From Acidiferrobacterales bacterium (GTDB lineage: Bacteria > Pseudomonadota > Gammaproteobacteria > Acidiferrobacterales > SZUA-150), in contig CAMYII010000084.1 of assembly GCA_947258385.1 (NCBI GenBank), positions 1 through 40,031 of the forward strand: DNA of 40,031 nucleotides, written 5' to 3'. This document shows, in pieces, positions 38,235-40,031 of this stretch (the stretch's first letter is position 1; each line of letters starts with the position of its first letter). The notes beneath the pieces were generated by a model that made no database searches, was not told the origin of the DNA, and saw nothing but the letters and a program-made list of their open reading frames with translations. A program made the translations under genes and the position numbers.

Positions 38235-39113
38235 TCAATTTAACTTCCCCGCACGCCAGCGGCGTACCAGATACAGCGCCGACAGGAGCATGAGCAGCGC
38301 AAGTACCGGATCGAACGCCGGGCGCCGGGCGAGGGTGCAGCCGCCGCTGACACTGACACCGTAATCCACATACCCGTAGTCGACATAGTCGTGGTCCTCG
38401 TCTTCCAGCGGCAGGTAATTCAGATCGTAATCCTCGAACGGTCCGCGACTCGCGACCATGTCCGGCCAGCCGACCTCGTACAGCTCGATGAGGATATCGT
38501 AGTCGCCCGGCGGGTAGCCGGAGATGAGCGCGGTCACGACTTCGTATTCATCGAAAGCGGAATCCTCGACAATGGTGAAGACCTGGGTCGTGAAGTAGTG
38601 GTTCCACGGCCCGCCATTCCGACTCAGGTATAACTTGGCGTACACGTCCGCGCTGCCAATGCTGACGTCCGGGTCGAAGATCACGCTGAAGTAATGGTAG
38701 TAGCCGTCACCGTCGTCATCGTGCAGCAGGAAGGTGGTGGCGTCAAAGATGGAAAAATCGTGGGTCACGTGCGTGTGCGATGGTGCATCGGTGATGCCCT
38801 GCAACTGCTTTAATGCTTGCGCCGATTCGGTCGAGCCGTCGGGTGCGCTGCGCGTGCCCTCCCGTCTCAGTTCCGGGCTCGCATCCGGCACGACCGTATA
38901 CAGAAATGCCTTTTTGTCAGCCGGCGCCTCGCGCTTGAAAAAGCCCGCCGACTGGGTCTGACGTGCTGCGTCGCCCGGTCCCGCCGCGCCAACCGGTCCA
39001 TCGTCGTTCGCGCCGGCGTAACGGCCGGCGCTCAACAACAGCACCAGCAACACGGTCCCGGCCCAGGGAAGGACGGGTGATCGCTGCGATGAAATCTTTG
39101 CGTTGGTGTTCAT
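38235..39113 (-). CDS. exported protein with C-terminal sorting tail (choice-of-anchor-H / JDVT-CTERM-like)
   Basis: This 292-residue protein has a signal peptide or N-terminal anchor (hydrophobic residues 15-30, cleavage region AGAN). A variable linker follows, then a beta-rich domain (about residues 110-250, HDFSIFDATTFLLHDDDGDGYYHYFSVIFDPDV through YDILIELYEVGW). The Asp-rich DDDGDG loop is suited to calcium binding. The end is a tripartite sorting-type tail: GGC, then a hydrophobic helix (FDPVLALLMLLSALYLV) and a basic RRWR cluster. A cysteine followed by DP and a helix resembles JDVT-CTERM tails, which are processed by dedicated membrane proteases. The GGAGG ribosome-binding site is 6 bases upstream. 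Function unknown. Confidence 0.78.
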   Translation of the reverse strand: MNTNAKISSQRSPVLPWAGTVLLVLLLSAGRYAGANDDGPVGAAGPGDAARQTQSAGFFKREAPADKKAFLYTVVPDASPELRREGTRSAPDGSTESAQALKQLQGITDAPSHTHVTHDFSIFDATTFLLHDDDGDGYYHYFSVIFDPDVSIGSADVYAKLYLSRNGGPWNHYFTTQVFTIVEDSAFDEYEVVTALISGYPPGDYDILIELYEVGWPDMVASRGPFEDYDLNYLPLEDEDHDYVDYGYVDYGVSVSGGCTLARRPAFDPVLALLMLLSALYLVRRWRAGKLN

Positions 39114-39509
39114 TGTAATCCTCCTTACCGGCCGGGCCTGGAATGCGTACTTGCCATGGTCCTCTCTCCCTCAAATGGCCAGTCTTTGCATTTATCCCGT
39201 ACCTTAGGCCTCTGCGTTGTTGGTCAGTATGATTAAAGCCGAGGCAGGCTGAACCCAGGCTGAACGATCGAGCTCAAACGACCCGCCGTGTGAAACCGGC
39301 CTTATCTGACGGCCGGCATGACGCGGCCGACCGCCGTGGGCGCGGTTTTAACGGTCGTTCGTCGTGAGAAAAATGTGATGTTTGAGTGAGGATTGCGTGA
39401 CCGCGACCGGCCAAGCTTGGTACCGGGCAAAGCGCCGCGGATCAGTCTGTGCCCCGGCCCTGTCCCGTGTTTGTTGTCATCGTCGGATCATCACTTTGGA
39501 GGAACTAAA
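39114..39509. other. divergent intergenic region with 11-bp-phased direct repeat
   Basis: This 396-base gap lies between two divergent exported-protein genes. CAGGCTGAAC occurs at 39245-39254 and again at 39256-39265, one helical turn apart, as in binding sites of OmpR/PhoB-type response regulators. A GC-rich stretch at 39290-39350 has several GGCCG/CGGCC dyads. No gene or clear promoter hexamers were found. Confidence 0.45.
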
Positions 39510-39971
39510 ATGCTGCGCAAACCTGCATGGATTACATCGCTACTCGCACTGGTGCTTCTTGGGGCCGCAACGGCCTACGCCGATCCCGGCAAACCGAACT
39601 TCATGCCGTCGCTCTACGGTGATGGCGAGACCTGGGGCACCAAGGCCACGACCACCCTGCCGGCCCCCAATGGCAATAATCTCCATTCGTTCGACAAGCT
39701 GTTCGTGATCACGAACACCAACAATCCGGCGGGTCAACTGCCCGTGGCCGAGGCCGCGCCGGGCAACTCGGCCTACAACGGCGGGCGCTGGTACACGCAC
39801 ACCGTGGAGTGGACGGCCGAGGGTTTCATGCATCACGGCATCGTGCCGGTGCTGACTTCCTATGATGAGGTCATGTTCCACTACGACCTAGGGCATCTGG
39901 CGATCACGCCGGGCTCGTTTCCCGGTGGCCCGCCGATTTATTTCCAATGCCCGCTGCTGCCCGTCAAATAG
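39510..39971 (+). CDS. exported protein, function unknown
   Basis: This 153-residue protein starts at ATG 39510 with GGAGGA 6 bases upstream; the open frame to 39393 lacks a start signal. A signal peptide (residues 1-24, AATAYA cleavage) precedes a mature domain. That domain has FMPSLYGDGETWGTKATTTLPAP, FDKLFVITNTNNPAGQLPVAEAAPGN and RWYTHTVEWTAEGF. Its last part has His-rich MHHGIVPVL and FHYDLGHLAITPG and a single Cys near the end. I do not recognise the family. The His residues could bind metal, but nothing proves it. It is divergent from the sorting-tail protein and may be its functional neighbour. Confidence 0.75.
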   Translation: MLRKPAWITSLLALVLLGAATAYADPGKPNFMPSLYGDGETWGTKATTTLPAPNGNNLHSFDKLFVITNTNNPAGQLPVAEAAPGNSAYNGGRWYTHTVEWTAEGFMHHGIVPVLTSYDEVMFHYDLGHLAITPGSFPGGPPIYFQCPLLPVK

Positions 39972-40031
39972 ACGTCCTGATCGAAATCAAAACCATCTTT
40001 AGTCAAATGGGGCCGGTCTCGCGTCGCGTAC

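Overview
The window is a chromosomal segment of a GC-rich gammaproteobacterium. The central block has the order mnmG, rsmG, parA, parB, atpI-B-E-F-H-A-G-D-C, slyD-like, glmU, glmS. This is the classic origin-proximal neighbourhood of many Gammaproteobacteria. A DsrE2-type sulfur-carrier protein, a glycogen phosphorylase, a transaldolase/phosphoglucose isomerase fusion and a TVP38/flavoprotein disulfide reductase fusion are compatible with a Chromatiales- or Acidiferrobacterales-like sulfur oxidiser. That placement is inference; no rRNA or tRNA gene is present to test it.

Layout. Positions 1-2440 hold the 5' end of a RidA-like gene, an exported Cys-rich repeat protein, a 726-base stretch without a convincing gene, and a visibly AT-richer divergent pair of a MarR-type regulator and dsrE2 with a clear inverted-repeat operator between them. 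Positions 2552-13705, all on the minus strand, carry glmS, glmU, an FKBP-type isomerase and the complete F-type ATP synthase operon, with a good sigma70-like promoter upstream of atpI. Positions 14102-20855 carry a Sel1-repeat protein, parB, parA, rsmG and mnmG. Three small envelope genes (DUF302, DUF2914 and a four-helix membrane protein) sit between rsmG and mnmG. Positions 20962-27866 carry helical and Cys-rich hypotheticals, a chalcone-isomerase-fold protein, an FrnE-like DsbA-family oxidoreductase, glgP, an mtfA-like zinc peptidase and psiE. Positions 28295-34776 are mostly plus strand: the 711-residue TVP38/flavoprotein fusion, the 945-residue tal-pgi fusion, a PmtA-like methyltransferase and, on the minus strand, a YdjM-like membrane protein.

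The right end (34800-40031) is accessory in character. It holds a higB toxin remnant next to an intact-looking higA antitoxin, fabB without an adjacent fabA, a RAYT transposase bracketed by an inverted pair of REP sequences, an IS481-type transposase fragment abutting a truncated exported-protein gene, a perfect FNR/Anr box, a strong terminator, a protein with a C-terminal sorting-type tail and an unrecognised exported protein.

How it works together: the core block covers cell-wall and amino-sugar precursor supply (GlmS, GlmU), energy conversion (ATP synthase), chromosome segregation (ParAB) and RNA modification (RsmG, MnmG). The glgP / tal-pgi / mtfA group suggests reserve-carbohydrate and hexose-phosphate turnover. 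No entirely new multi-gene system could be demonstrated. The best leads are the MarR-dsrE2 divergon, the shortened ATP synthase b subunit, the IS-truncated gene behind an FNR box, the eight-codon leader ORF coupled to tal-pgi, and a possible MITE with 9-bp flanking repeats.
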